Origin: Stemphylium vesicarium | Lineage: Eukaryota > Ascomycota > Dothideomycetes > Pleosporales > Pleosporaceae | Direction of reading: 5' to 3' | Length of the DNA: 64,000 bases | Assembly (NCBI GenBank): GCA_004380135.1 | Contig: QXCR01000002.1 | Span: 310,001-374,000, forward strand | Part shown: positions 1-13,335 of the stretch, one piece after another | Position numbering within the stretch: the first letter of the stretch is position 1 | How the letters are laid out: every line of letters begins with the position of its first letter | Made by a program: the position numbers and the translations under genes | The notes under the pieces: model-generated | What the model saw: only the letters and a program-made list of their open reading frames with translations | Databases searched by the model: none | What the model was told of the DNA's origin: nothing

Positions 1-634
1 AAAAAAGACGTGCCAAGGCATGCTAAGCGGGAAAAAGATAACGACCGTCGAAGCTTCCTTGCGGGTGCGCAGGATTGCGCCAAGATACTTTCCCATCTCT
101 TGGTCTTGTCACCTCCCCATTGCGCCTTAGCCCCCGAACTCACTGATTGCACGACAACCGATTGGACTAGAGATGACCGCCAGGGTGGAAGCCAAGGGCT
201 TGGAACTGCTACTCTGAGGATAAGCGTTTCATTATTGTGTACCTCCTTCTACAAACGATCACGCGTGGGGCGATAGCTAATGGATTGGGCGTTGGTTGTG
301 ATGGCGTCTAAAGTGTGTGTGGTAAAGAGGCAACGGGTAATATCGAGCTCCATTGAAGCCACGCTAAGTGGAGCACGGTCCTAAGAGGAGCGGAAATTCG
401 GAAAAAGACACAGCGGAACCAGCACCGTATCGGCTACATACCTCCCCTCAGCAAACCTGGTATGCTTCCAGACTCCAGTACATCGACATGAGGGTGTGGT
501 ACATCTGCCCTAGTGTTACAGTGCCTGACGTTTAGTCGCCATCACGCCCCACCGTGAATCTCCTTATCTTTTGTTGCCTCGGACTCTCCGGTCTTTCTTC
601 TTCGTCAAAATGTCTTCCTAGACAAGATCGTACT
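1..634. other. Intergenic, no supported gene
   Basis: Downstream flank of the minus-strand hypothetical gene that ends at 635. A short open frame at 10-276 has no recognisable domain, no clear start context and no family resemblance, so it is not called. No tRNA, repeat or transposon signature was seen. Confidence 0.6.
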
Positions 635-2007
635 CTACGCGGGAGTCCTAAAGCGGGTCAGCGATGTTGAGGCACTCATGTTGTGGGAAGTCGCACCTGG
701 CCGGAACTCTGGAGCTTCGGGACGTGGCACGTAGGCAGACGCAAACGGACTAGGTGTTGCTGCTTGTCCATGTGTCGACATGGAAGGACCGTAAACATAC
801 TCAGGTACTGATAGATGGGGAGCTTGGTCAGATACGGCTGAGGATTGCGGTTGTTGCATCGCCCAGGCGTTGCCTGTCGCTGGCGCAAAAGAGTTGGGAT
901 GGGACGGATGGTACGGCATCTGACTGCCATTCCACACTTTGTAGGGCCGCTGACCGGGAGGAGGATCAACGCGATTCTGACGTTGCATCTGTGGCAAATT
1001 CGGTTGTTGATATTGCGCTGTGCTCATCTGCATGGGTGCAGGAACACTGGGTCCATGCATAGAACGATAGCCTGGGTAGGGTCCGTAGGGCTGACGGTAT
1101 CCACCCCAACCCAGTGGTCCCGAATTATGCTGCGGTGCATTCCTCGGGGCTGCTGGAGACATGTGGGTTCTATGATACATGTGAGGAGCGTAACCAGCTG
1201 GAGCTACATTGTTGCGTCTAGCAGCTTGAGGCGGTCTGCCTGATCGCACTGCGGAACGATGGCCAACGCGGCCTGCACTGCCAGACCCGCCATGGGTTGC
1301 ACGGACAGGGTGCTGCTGGCGATCTTCGGCCGCCTGGCGGTTGATGGTTAGGTCATCAACCTGCTTCTGCAGAGCGTCCACGGCTGCCACATGTCGTGGT
1401 TTTGTAAACTTGCGCCTCTGTTGTTGACCTCCACCAGCCTCTCCTCTACGAGGGAACCGCGGATTTGCTACTGCTCCAAGCGAGTATAGAAGATAATTGC
1501 CATGTCGGATGGCGTGTCGGACGAAGATGCGAATACAAAGCTGCTCGCTCTGGTCTGCAACACGCACGAACTTGTTGAACTCATCCGGCGTCAGAATTTC
1601 TGGGCTGATAAGACAGAGGCGGAGGCGCTCGATGGTGGAAGGGAAGTCTTCGTAGAAAGGCTGAGGCGCGTTGCTTGTTAGTGCACCGTTGATAGCAACC
1701 GCAACTGCATCACGCAGGTACTGCGCGCGCACTCAAAGTGTTTTATGATCAGTACCGACCAGTGCCCCATGGCTATGTGAGATACGCCGTAAATTGCAAC
1801 GCCAAAATAAAAGCGCAAAACAGATGTACTTACAATGCGGTCCAGCTTGTGCCTCGCGAAGAGCACCATACGGATCCAGTGATCCGTTGGCCTGTTCTCG
1901 CACCCATAAATCTCACCAAAGACAAGCTCTAGAAATGGTATAAGCTCCCGTTGCGCCCAATCCAGGTCAAAGTTTTCAGGACTGTCCGGATTTGTCGATG
2001 TGAACAT
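635..2007 (-). CDS. Hypothetical Q/P/H-rich protein, two exons
   Basis: Not recognised as a named family. Exon 1 runs 2007-1834 (58 codons from an ATG), the intron is 1833-1721 (GTAAGT donor, GCGCAG acceptor, phase 0), and exon 2 is 1720-635 ending in TAG, giving about 419 aa. The first ~150 residues look folded, with helices rich in Leu, Phe and Arg. From about residue 160 the chain is low complexity, rich in Gln, Pro, His, Tyr and Ser, with many Met-Gln-Pro runs. No signal peptide or membrane segment is visible. The tail resembles the disordered, prion-like tails of RNA-associated or transcription-related fungal proteins, but that is inference only. The splice join is supported because both exons are open and the intron carries stops and standard borders. 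Confidence 0.55.
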
Positions 2008-2657
2008 GTTTGCAACAGCAGGTCGATTTTAGGGTTGAAAAAATGTTTAGTCGATTGCGTGTGCCGAAGTAGAAATGAAGAATTTATGAGTGGAAGAGAG
2101 TCTTGCTGACAATCCGCGGTGAACAAGGTCCAAAGGAGGCGAGTTGTTGTCTACCAAGTCGTTGTTTCCTAGCATTTCCTCATTCACTTCACTTTACGTC
2201 ACCACCAGGTCATTCCCACCAATCTGTCCGCGAAGAACATGCTCAGGAGCCAAGAAGTAACGTCCGGGTCAGGCAAACAGATCGCCAGTGGTGTCTTGTG
2301 GGTCGCGCGATGATGTGACATTGGTATCTAACACTAAATACAAGAGAAAGGCAGGGATACTTCGGCACAGTCGCCGTGCCAAATCCATTGTAGGAGAAGC
2401 AGAAGATAAAGGCAAAAGCAAAGGAGAAATAGGACTTCGAACTCTAGGAAAGACAGGGCACTGTTAAGCAGAAAGAAGAGGAAGATGATGTCGCAATCCC
2501 CTCAGAGCATGAAACTCCGTATACCAGCCTCAACATCCCCAATCCAATCCTTCAACGCCGGGCTTCCCTCTTCATTCAAGGACCTCGCCTCCATACCCTT
2601 ACCCCCCGTAACATTCGGCAAACCTCTGTTGCCCCTGCAGAACCATCGATGGGCTTT
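2008..2657. other. Intergenic promoter region
   Basis: This 650-bp stretch holds the upstream region of the Q/P-rich gene (start at 2007) and the 3' flank of the tricalbin gene (stop at 2658). Open frames here are short and unsupported. Nothing else was seen. Confidence 0.5.
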
Positions 2658-5600
2658 CTAAGCCGGAGTAACACTTCGATCTCTCCTTAGCAAACCTCTC
2701 CTCTCCATGCTCTTGGGACGTGGGCTGACACTTCCATGCTGGCTACCTGCGTCGCTGGGATGGAAGCTGCTGCGTATGGTGACCATACCCGGTGTGACAC
2801 CAACATTTTGCTCGCTACCACCGCCTTGATCGGAGACGGTAAATTGGCCAGAGCCGAGCTCTTCGTCTCGACCAAACGTGGCATGGTCTTTGACAATGAC
2901 TCGGAAGAAGGCGTCAGCAGTGCAGGGCACCTTGAAAGATTCTTCCGGGAATGTCACATGGCCTTGAGGTGCTTTGATATGGTCGGTCTTGTGAATCTCC
3001 TTCTTGCCAAGCAGGACGTGTACGCGTAGGTTCTTGTTTGCTGGGAAGCCGTCGGCGCTCAGGACTGTGATGTTAGCTGTGCCCTGTTCGGCGCTGCCAA
3101 CACCGCTGTTGTCACCGAATCGACTATGGAAGCTTTGTGCGCCCCAACTGCGGTGTCTGTTGTGATTACCGCTGTCTTTCGTGGGCGTAGTGGGCTGCTC
3201 GCCTTCAACAGAGATGATGGGCGTGTCAGCAGAAGGTCGCTCTGCGGTGCTTGGGCGCCCCGCTTCTTCGTCGTCGGCCTCGCCGCGTGACTTTCTGCGC
3301 TTGAAGCCACGGCCGAGGAAGGTTCCTGCACGAACCACATTACCGCCCACGAATGCAGCGCCCTTGCCGACACCCTTTACAGGTGCACCGATGACCTTGC
3401 CCGGAACAGCAAAGGTGCCGGAGAAGGTACTTGACCCTTGCCTGGAGCGCATGACGTAGTCTGGCTTGAAAAGCATGCGGAGACGAATAGCTCCGGACTT
3501 GCCATCAAGTCCGAGCGTAACCTCTTGTTGCTGGAAGGGCTCCAAAATCTCCAAGTTAATGGATGACTTGCCAAGAAAGTCTGCCTTGTCGCCAAAGTCC
3601 CAATCGTAGACATTGACGACAAAGTCTGCTGCCGTCCGGCTTCGTACTGGAACTTCAAAGTACTCATTCCAAGCGGGGTGAAGCGTCTTCTTTTGAGTCT
3701 TCGTTTTGTATACCTCCTTGTCGTTGAGCAAGAACTTGCAATAGGGGTCCGAGAAGCCGTTGCGGTCAGCTGCAGGTAGATCTGCAGCGTCAAGCACATC
3801 TACTCGTAGGGTACCTTGGTTGTTGAATGATTCGCTGGGGTCGAGACGCATCTTGACAGGAATGTACTTGAGCATGACCGTGATCTTGTTGTCACGTCCG
3901 TTCTTGTCTTTCAGAGTGAATTGAGTGGGGGTATGCTAAATGATAGGTTAGTAGACTCTTCCACTCGGAGCATCAATATCACTTACCAAAGCCCTTCGCA
4001 GCGTGTCGATGGTATTTCCTGTTAGCTTTGCAATGACGTGGTCGCCATGGTCTTCGCCGTCGTTATCAATGTGCTCCATGATACGGAGAGTGATCTTGGA
4101 GAAGTCGAGTTCTCGAATCATGGTGTCGCCGACTGTTTTTTGTTAGGATCGCACAGTAAACGTAGGGCCTATTCGACATACCATCATTGAAAGTCATCTT
4201 GTTGCTCTTTATCTTCGTGCTGGAATAGCTCGCGTACGCCATGTCATCCATAATGACATCAACATGGCCGCCAGTCCTCGCGAATTCGCCTTCGATGAGC
4301 TTGAACACAAGCAGGCCAGATTCTATTGGGAGTCAGAAAATATCGATCCAAGGAAGTTATAAGAATGCGAGGCGCAGGATTGGAGGTTGGGGACAACCAA
4401 CTCAACCAGCCTAAGTCCACATTCTCATGATAGCCGCGCAACCTACCATACTGCTGCAGATCGTCAACGGTAAGCTTCAGCTTCTCGATCTGCTTCTTCT
4501 CCGGAATGGATTCCTCCTGGTGCAGCTCGTTGTTCTCAAGCTCCTTGGCCATTTCCTTCTCATTGGACTTGAGTGATGAGATGGTGCCGGCAGTTGGCGA
4601 TCTGCTGATAGCCGAGGATCCAGACATGACGCGCTGGTGGCCCTTGGATTGAATCGACGCAGGACGGGCTGCGCCATTGATTGAAGCCTCTTCTTTCTCC
4701 TCTTCCTCATCCTCCTCGGGATCCCATGTTGGATAAGTTGGGTAGAAGGAGCAAGTGTAGTTCAGCGTGCCCTTCGGCTGTGAATGACCAGCCAATCTCA
4801 GAGCTCCTGCGGTAGGCTGCTTCTGCTCGTTTACAAGGTACTCGCCATTTTCGTCCTGGTGGATGTAGTCGCCAGCCAAAAGTTCGATGTGTCCGAGCGG
4901 GCGATCTTTGCCAAGGTTCTCGTCATCCATCACTTCCAATGTAAGCTTCTCGCGGACAGTGTGTACGGGCACATAGATGACCTCGTCCCAGTCTGGGTCA
5001 AGGTTGTTCTTGAAAACAACGGTGCGGCCTTTCTCGATACCAGAAAGCAAGACGCGGACGTATGGGTCGGACTTGCCAAGCGCCTCCAGGTTGCGAAGCT
5101 CACGAGCGCTTTGGAAGTGCAGCCTCATGACACCGATGGGCGTAAGATAACCACCGGAAGAGACTGCTCCCTTGAGCGCAACAGGCTTCCAGTCGAGCTT
5201 CATCTTCACGCGACCGCTCGATGTGCCGGCGAGGTTGTACCATTCGTGTCCCTTGGCCATCAGTTCCATCATGTCGTCCAGTGTGATCTGATAAGTGCCA
5301 AGGATGGGATCAGCTGCAAGGTCGCGGTCGTCTTTGATGACAAGGCCAAGTTTCGCTTTCTTACGATCTGTGATGAGCATCTCCTTAGTAGCATCTGGCC
5401 AGATGGGCTGGTTGGTTCGCTTCATGACGCGCGATCTGTGGATCTCATGTCCATTGAGTAGCAGAACTGCGTATGGGCTCAGTTGTCCGATCATGCTCTT
5501 GCTACCATCCATATCCTTGGCCTGCTCTACGGTGAACTTGCAGATACCGGTGCGCGACTCTGGGGGCGGTTCCTTGGTACCGTCTTCAAGAACAGCGCCT

Positions 5601-7330
5601 TCCAGAACTGGGAAGAAGCGTACATCCGCAGAGACGATACCCCGCGCTCGGCCTCCCGACATTACCTCGAGCTGTAGGTTCTCATGATCAGGGTCAGTCT
5701 CAAGCTGTTCCAGAGCGAAGGTGGCAGTTCCAAGCTCCTTGTCCTTTCGAATGTCATTGTAATCGAAGATGTTGATTGTGAGCGAGTCTTTCAGGGAAGT
5801 CACGATGATGTTGACGGTCTCATTCCATCTAGGGCTGGCGTTCTCGTGGACAGTCTTTGTCTTTCCAAGGACATTGCGATTGTTGATTGAGACGGTAGCG
5901 TATGGGTCAGGGGTACCGGAAAACTTGTCAGGGTTCTTGAGACCCTGGGCACCGTGGAAGTGGACTTGCAAAACACCAATCGCTTGATCGACAGGATTAC
6001 CGGCAAGCATCTTGGCGATCTCGATGGGGAAAACGTTGGGGTCGTACATCATCGGGCCCAGATTGGCATGGATCTGCTCCATGATAAATGTCTCCAATCC
6101 TGGAATAAAGTTGATGTCAAAACCGAACGTCTCTCCACCAAGTGGCTTGCAAACATAATCGATCGTCGGGCGCTCCATGAAAGACATTTCGACTTTCTCA
6201 ATATGGGGAAAGGGTAGCTGCAGCTTGAACTTTAAGCGCATGAGACCGGAAAAGGCCATGTCTTCGACAATGACATCCAGACCCTTGCTGACGAGGCCTT
6301 TGCCGACGCGAATCTCCAGCACGATCTTGGGGTTAATCTTGTTCTTGATCTGCCTCGCAGTAAGGTCGGCCGTGTCGTTAGGAGTGAAGCTGAACTTCCA
6401 GTCCATGAGGACAATGTCGTCCTGGGTCTTTGGGTACGTCTTCACGTGCTCCAATCGGGGAGGTTTCGTTCCTAGGACGAACGTCTTCATCTTCAGACTG
6501 TCCAAGAAGGCGGGCGTCGAAGTGGAGAGGACCTGGTCCACGGTTCCCACAATGGTATCACACAGAACAGGAGCGTAGATGGGCCAAAACTTGACAAGGA
6601 AGCTGTTGATCCACTCAAGGCTCTCACTGTCCGTCTCCAACTTGTTCTTGGCCATCTCGCGATTGAGGTCGTCTCGGGCATTTCGGCGCACACGACGAAT
6701 CGAGGTTCGATAGTAGGTTCCGCAGACGGCCATGAAGATCATGATCCAGCCAAGTCCGCCACCCAGAACGCCCACAACCCACGAGCTCAGACAGGCAAAG
6801 ATGATGATGCCCGTATTGTGGTACCAGTCGCCGAAGAACTTGTCCTCAATCCTGCCCTCTAGCCATGTCTGATGGTCGGCCAGAGACGCCTCCTCGTCGT
6901 CCTTGTTCTCGGAGCCTGGCATGCCGAATCGCGGTGCCCAGCCGACTCGCTCCCACCGCGCATCGCCGTCAAGTTGCTCGGGCGCGTGACCGTTTGCCTT
7001 GGCTTCGGCTGGTGTCTCTATCGCGCCGGCCTTGGTGGGCGAGGGCAGATCGTACTGCCCCGGACCGTTGTCGTCGGCGTCTGATACTAATGCGGTTGCG
7101 TTATGGCTGCGGTCATGGTGGAAGCCGGGCGGGACTCGCGCTCTGGCCTGCGCCCGCTTCTGCTCAGGACTCGCATCGGGGTCGAATTGGAAGGCTGCAC
7201 TGCCGCCGGCTTGCGCCTGATCGACCAAGGACTTCTCTGCTTGCTGGGCGGTAATCGAGTTATTAGGGTCCTTTGCTGCCTCGAGCACGCCCTGCTGCTT
7301 CAGCTCGGATTCTCGCGATTCGGTAGCCAT
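2658..7330 (-). CDS. Tricalbin-like SMP and multi-C2 lipid-transfer tether
   Basis: Predicted ER-plasma membrane contact-site protein of the tricalbin/extended-synaptotagmin family, which tethers cortical ER and moves glycerolipids. Four exons: 7330-4447, 4322-4182, 4132-3987, 3935-2658; introns 4446-4323, 4181-4133 and 3986-3936 all have GT..AG borders and keep frame, giving 1,482 aa. The ATG at 7330 is chosen because the frame upstream opens only with TTG. Residues ~1-165 are disordered; ~172-205 is a hydrophobic hairpin anchor; ~235-440 is an SMP domain; then about five C2 domains, four with clear SDPY- or PDPY-type loops and the last more divergent, ending in a basic Ser-rich tail. Size and order fit yeast Tcb3-type proteins. 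A pyrimidine-rich tract on the coding strand (7458-7487) lies just upstream. Confidence 0.92.
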
Positions 7331-8609
7331 GTCGGCGATATGGAGCGGAGGTCCGACCCGCTCACGCTGTGTAGCGGCTGCAGGAGGGTCCGCGTGCAAT
7401 TGGGCGCTCGCGATGTCGGGGTGCGTGTGGGCAATTAGGTAGAAGAGCTTGTGAAGGGAAAGAAGGAAAGAAGGAAAGAAGAGAGCGGCTGGGAGCTGTT
7501 GTTGGAGGTGGAAACCTGTTGTTTGGCTGCTTAGCTTTCCTTGGTAGACGGCGGCAGCTATGCTTTAGCGATGCTGCAGCTGTACTCCGTGATGAGCACT
7601 AACTTGGGCCTACTCGCCGAAGTACTGCCCCGGCGATCGATCGATGAAACAAAGGAAACGTAGAATGAGCGACAGTTTGCAGATGCGGAGAATAGGTAGA
7701 CGCGCAAGCACAGCTGCTGCTCACACGCAATCAAGGAGCTTAGGAGAGCTGGCTACTAGGATCGAGCTGGCCATGACGATCCGGCCGTGCCTTCCTCGTC
7801 AAAGGAGTGGCTTCGTCATGGCCTGCACAGCCACACCACCACAACTCTTGTTTTGCAATGTCGGCCACACTATATAGCCCCGGAGATGAAGCCTGGCATG
7901 CAGAGAAAATTCAGCAGTGCTTGGCTTCAGCTGCCGTATTTATCGACAGTGGAGTACCGGCCGTGATATGACGCCGGGGACCTGGAACTTCCCCTCAAGC
8001 TATCATGACGCTATCGCGCTACCACTGCAGGGTGCACATCGCGTTCCCATCGACTGACCAGGGTCCTCCCGCAACACCAAACACGCGCCTCCGCACCACG
8101 CTGACACGCCATCTGTCGTGGTGCCTAGCATTTCCATAGCCACTCAATACTTGCGCACACGATTAATCTCGACTCATCACCTGCCACAATGAAAGCTTGC
8201 AGAGGCTCACAGGATCCACCAAGTCACCCTCGTCATTGGTGGTACAGAGCGGCCCCTCATTGGACTGCCTACATGCCCATTATCGTCTATCGTATCTATC
8301 ATCTGCTGTGTGTGAAAAAAAAGCAAAAAGGTCACAACATGCGTCACCTATCGCACTAACCCCGTTCATGCGTGCGTAGCAGCCTTCGCCTCGCATTCAG
8401 TATGTCTCGTAAGCCTTGCAGACAGCCTCGTGAGCACATGTACTTCGTCTAGGCATATCAAGCGTACCATATCCAAAGCACATGGTTTTCAAGCCACGAG
8501 CTATCCAGACTCCTTTAGGCCCTACTTCTAGCCTTTGGACCCCTAGATTGCGAAGATCCACTTGTGCACCATTAAACCATGATTGTGTCCGGCCGCGCCC
8601 TCCAATATC
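7331..8609. other. Intergenic region upstream of tricalbin
   Basis: About 1.3 kb without a supported gene. A purine-rich repeat of GGAAA/GAAAG units on the plus strand (7458-7487), read as CT-rich on the coding strand, sits 130-160 bp upstream of the tricalbin ATG, the usual place for a fungal CT-rich core promoter. The rest shows no domain-bearing frame. Confidence 0.5.
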
Positions 8610-10454
8610 TCAAAACTCCTTTAGTAGCCGCATGAACTGGCCCCTGACACTGCAGAAATATTTAGTAAGAGGGTCCACTAGCGACTGGAAACTTTCGGCT
8701 AGACACTCCATCCTGTACCCCGGACACATACCTGTGCATCCTCGGATCCCGGTGTCGGTCCCTGTCCCGGCTGTCATCTCTTGACCTTGCGTAGTCACGG
8801 TCGTCCCAATCTTCTTTGACCCTATCGTGACTGCGTGTTCGGCCTGCATCACGGTCACGCTCTCGAGGGTATTCAACGTCTGTCGAGTGTCGTCGACGTG
8901 ATCGACCGCTACCACTGCCTCTGGAGTCGTACGCGTCTCGGTCACGATGGTGATGCTCTCGGTCGACATCCCGTTCTCGCTCCCGGATATACGTTGGTTC
9001 GACATCTCGAGCTGGGCTTACGGGGTGTACAGTCTGTGGGCCCCATCGCACTCCGCTATGTGGTGCAGGCACAGGTCGGTAGCTAGTCCGTGGTGGCATG
9101 GCTGGTCGACGATCATAGTATTTCCGCGCCTCCTGCTGGGCATGAGCCACTTGAGTCGCAAAGAGTGGTGATGTAGTAGGTCGGTAAACGGGCTGGGGAG
9201 AGGTTGCCGTCGAGCCTCGCCCTTCCATCCGTACGGCATCAGGCTGATTCGAGTAGCGGCGCACCTCCTGGTAAGCGGGGAAATAACCCGGCTGTGCTAT
9301 AGGTGGCTCGTGAGACTTGTGTGCACGCAACACTGGGTTACGGCGACGAGGGGAGCCATCTGGATCAGAGTCGGAATCGGTCGTTGACAGAGAGGATTCG
9401 CGCCGTGGTGGCTGCGGACGCTTATGAGGAGGATATCGGGGTGCAGTTTGGGGTGAAGGCGCAATAGGTGTCGCATCTTCGTCCGACAAACTGTCGCTGT
9501 CGTAGCGACCTGGAACCGTCTTTCTTCTGCTAGCAAACGGGTTCAACGGGTTCAGCATATGTCTGACCCTCGATGTGACTGCCCGTCCATGATCATCAGC
9601 AGGCCGTGGTGATTGCTTCGAGACGTGGCGCATGAAAGTAGGTCTCGGTCGCCCATTGCGGTAGAGTGGATCCTCAAAGTACCTGTACGCGCCGTGTTTC
9701 TCGTCCGCTGAAGAGCCCTCTCCCTCAGTAGAGGTACGTGGTCTTGGCTCGTCGGTGCTGTTTCCATTCGCCTCCTCGTCGGCCTCCTTCTTGAGTCTGG
9801 CGGCGACAGTCTCATACCATGCCTCCATAGCATCATCCGGCTTGTCTGGAAAGCACTCTTTGGGCAGGATCTTTGGGAAGATATTCCCGGTTTCTGGATC
9901 TGGTATGTCGTCCAGCTCGACTGCCCTCTGGAGAAACGAGACATGCTCTTCGGGTCCCAACAAGAGCTGGATGGTCTGCCATGTCACAAAACCGCTCTTC
10001 TTCAAAGCTGGTACCGTCGGGCTGGAATACCCATCGTCATCCGCCGCTGGCTGTAGACTGTGATATGCGCCCAGCGAACGGTATATGAATGCGACGGATG
10101 ATGGCGGCGTATCTGTGAATAGGACGTCGTAGTCACCGCCAACGCTCCGGTACCAAGCTGCGATTTGCGAGGGTGTGAGGTCGGGCGAATCGCTGGGCTC
10201 AAACTTCCTGCTCTGCAAGGACATGCATCAGCATCCGTCTGTTCTGGTGGTTGTAAATCGAGGAGCTGCCTTGTACTCACAATGACCTCTGCTATACCCT
10301 TTAGTAGGCGATCCAGTATTGGGGTCCCACACTTGTCGTCTTGGAATAGGTAGCCCCAATAATCGTATGCTTCGCGATGCGCTGCATCCGCATGCGCTGC
10401 GCTCGCGGCATGCTCTTCCTGGTGGTCGTGGTGCTCCGTTGGTTCAGTGGCCAT
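8610..10454 (-). CDS. DUF7514-like disordered fungal protein
   Basis: Function unknown. Exon 1 is 10454-10281 (ATG at 10454), intron 10280-10213 (GTGAGT..TTGCAG), exon 2 10212-8732. The N-terminal ~170 residues form a conserved globular region (YLFQDDKCGTPILDRLLKGI, then RSLGAYHSLQP and W-rich helices) that I associate with the fungal DUF7514 family. The remainder is Arg/Asp/Pro-rich disordered sequence, including RDR/RER tracts like those of SR-type proteins. The end is ambiguous. Reading on gives a stop at 8662. A canonical intron 8731-8650 (GTATGT donor, TTACTAA branch site, TTTCTGCAG acceptor) instead gives a short last exon 8649-8610 and 564 aa, which I prefer because all three splice signals are strong. 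Confidence 0.75.
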
Positions 10455-11180
10455 GCTGTGGAAATGTGGAGATGATGGCTATCAATGATTTCAGGCATAA
10501 GTAGAATTTCGGCTCAATCTTCGGAGCTGACGCTCGTGAGGTGCGGTGAACCCCGCTGTGGTGCAACGCAAGAGTGCAGGTATGTGGAACGCGACGACGT
10601 CCGGAAGCCACTGCTATATCAAGAAGTAGTCGCCGCTATCAACAGGCATCATCGCTATGCGACGGGCAGATGACTGGCCGACTGCGCCCCTGCACTGCAC
10701 AGGAACCGGTAGCAAGATGGGGGATGTGTTGCTTGCGGGACAGTCGCGTGGCTGGTGACATCCTGACATCACTCGTGGTAGGGCCGCAAGGCTTAGCGTG
10801 GCGTGAGACGTGAGGCATCAATCAGGCACCCGCCTCTTGGTATCAGACTCGTTCGGGCGTCGCCATTTTCACATGCACGCTAGACTGGCAACGCGGAAAT
10901 TTGCATCAGCCCGCCATATCACGTAAGTGTCGCATGCAGCAGCGATGCAATGATGAAGAAGACGAATGTGGCATTAGTATTCGCCAATATGCATTTTGTC
11001 TATCATGATGCATCAGTCAATGATGGGCTATGGCTATTACGCCCTCCCAATTACTACACGTGCCTGTTCTGCTTGAGAGCAAGCCAATGCATTATCATCC
11101 TTCGTAACCAGCCGCCCCTGGAAGACCCGTATCCTCAAAAATCTATGTGAACCCGCAAAGAAAACATTGACGCATTTACT
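10455..11180. other. Intergenic, no supported gene
   Basis: Upstream region of the DUF7514-like gene and 3' flank of UGP1. Short frames here carry no recognisable domain. Nothing else was seen. Confidence 0.5.
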
Positions 11181-13335
11181 CTAGTGCTCGAGCAGCCTGA
11201 GCGAACCCTGGACAACAACGTTCTCAAGGATCGAACCGGGAGGGATGTCGATGGTGGAGCCCTCGGTCGCGACAATGATGACAGTGCCCTTGAGTGTCAC
11301 GCCGCGGCCAAGGTTGACTGGACCAGTAATGGTGAGATGGTCTAGCTCAACAATCTTAGGAATGGAAGGAATGCGCGACTGGAAGCTTGAAACCTTCTTG
11401 AAGTCGCTGCCGAGCTTGATCAAAGGCGCGGGGCCGAAGCGGTTGGGGTCAATGACCAGCTGGCCGTGCTGAAGAGTGTAGAGATCAGACTTGACAAGCA
11501 TAAGATCAGAGCAGGTCTTGACAGGCAAGAATCGTCTCCTGGGGACGTTGACACCGTGTGCATTCTTGAAGTGCTTGATGGCGGCACCAACAGCCGTCTC
11601 GAGCTGGAGGACGGAGATGTCGGCCTCACCCTTCTTGTCGGCAGGGATGGACTTGCCGTTGGGGATGATCTCCATAGCAAGCTCGTTAGCCTCAACAACA
11701 CGCTTGATGGCCGCCAGGTTCATCCAGATGTTGTTGGTGTTGAAGTACTTGAACTTCTTGATCGACTTGAACTCGTTGACGTGCTCCTTGGGAACCTGGG
11801 CGATTTCAAGCAGACGGACGGAGCCCTCGTAGTCAATGATGGTACCACCCTTGACGTCAGCCTTGGTCTTGTCTGTCAGCTCCATGATGTACTCGGCCTT
11901 GGAGTCGACCATGTGTTGGAGGATGCGGAGATCGACAACGGCACCCAGGTTGTCGGCGTTGGAAAGGAAAATGTACTCGATACCGCGGTCCATGAGCTTG
12001 TCAATCATGCCGGTGTTGTAAAGAGACTCGAAAACATCACCGTGACCCGGTGGGTACCAGTTGGCGATGTCGGACTTGTTCTCCTTGGGAGCGGGCAGAA
12101 GCGAGTCCTTGAGGATACGGGGGTATCTCGACTGGTTGAATGTGAGAATGTCGATGTTGTGGCCCTCGTACTTCTTGATGATGCTAGCAGTGTCCGTGTC
12201 GGTGTTGAACGAGTTCATCAGCACAAACGGTACGTTGACGTCGTATGTGCGGTTGAGGTACTCGATTTGTCGTACGGACAGATCCAAGAAGGACATGCCA
12301 TCACGGACCTCGATGACCGACTTGGGGCCAACGCAACCCATAGAGGTACCAAGACCACCATTGAGCTTGACAACAGCCAGCTTGTTCAGGTATTCGACGC
12401 CCTCGGTGTTGGCCAGATCATCGTAGTTGACGACCTGCTCAGCCTTCGGGGGGGCGATGCGGTTCCAGTCAATGGCAGTGCCCTTAGCCTTGTCATTGAG
12501 GTATCGGCGGAATAGCGCGAAGAAGTTGTCCATTTCCGTCTCGAAGTACTGCATAGGTCAGTATAACGCCAACATGACGTAGTGCCCCTCTTCTATGCCC
12601 ACCCCACTGCTCGACGCGCAGGCTAGCCCACGACTGTGGGTATTCGAGCCCAGCGAAGCCAGCCAGAGGCATCAGGCAGTGGATAGGGAATTGATGAGGG
12701 CTGCTGAACAGCTGCGACTGACCTTCTTCTCGGCGGGGTCGGTGACGGTATCGGCGAGCTTGTTGAGCGCATTGCGCATTTGCGAGGCGGCGACATTGGT
12801 GGATGTGTTCTCGAATGCCTACACAAGAGAGGTGGGTCAGCAAGTTGTGATCGTGATTATCGACTGTGAGAATTCTGAAGCTGTTGACGTTGTTGTTACA
12901 ATAGCACCATTGCGAGGCCGCGGAGTACGTGTTGTCAAAGTGGGGCAAATGCTTCCAGGAGACCACGAACGCGACTCCTGGCAGATCGCCCGACATACTC
13001 GCGGCGAATCCAGCGATCGCAATATCATCCACGAACGGAGCACTGCAGCCTCATAGGAGATTGTTCTCCAGTGAGCTTATGTTGATCACGCGCGACATGC
13101 CCGCTCAGTGCAGACAGGAGGCGGTGAAACGTCCAATGCCCCATTGGCAACGACCAAACCAATGTAGAGAGATGTCAGGGGAAAAGTGAAATGCAGACTG
13201 GCAAGCTGCAGGCACAAAAGGACGCGTACTCACCACATGGGACTGCGACTTGCCGTGGTGGCGCTGGGATGAGAAGCCACCCTCGCCCTCAGCAGCGGAG
13301 GGCTTCAAGTGAGAGGGGATCGCGCGAGATGCCAT
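11181..13335 (-). CDS. UGP1: UTP-glucose-1-phosphate uridylyltransferase
   Basis: Makes UDP-glucose from UTP and glucose-1-phosphate in the cytosol, feeding cell-wall beta-glucan, glycogen, trehalose and protein glycosylation. Three exons: 13335-13234, 12818-12723, 12548-11181; introns 13233-12819 (415 nt, long for this window) and 12722-12549, both phase 0, giving 521 aa, the usual fungal size. The nucleotide-binding loop KLNGGLGTSMGCVGPKS and the FLSNADNLGA motif are present, and the C-terminus forms the expected left-handed beta-helix repeats (NLGRGVTLKGTV). The short N-terminal exon contains the Ser/Gly-rich leader typical of fungal homologues. A long open frame on the opposite strand (11466-12515) is a codon-bias shadow. 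Confidence 0.96.

Noticed and set aside
4784..5461. 225-codon plus-strand frame opposite the tricalbin gene
   Set aside because: Antisense shadow of the C2-domain coding region; no independent domain.
11466..12515. Long plus-strand open frame (349 codons) opposite UGP1
   Set aside because: It mirrors the UGP1 exon; long antisense frames arise from GC-biased third positions. No domain is visible, whereas UGP1 motifs on the minus strand are unmistakable.
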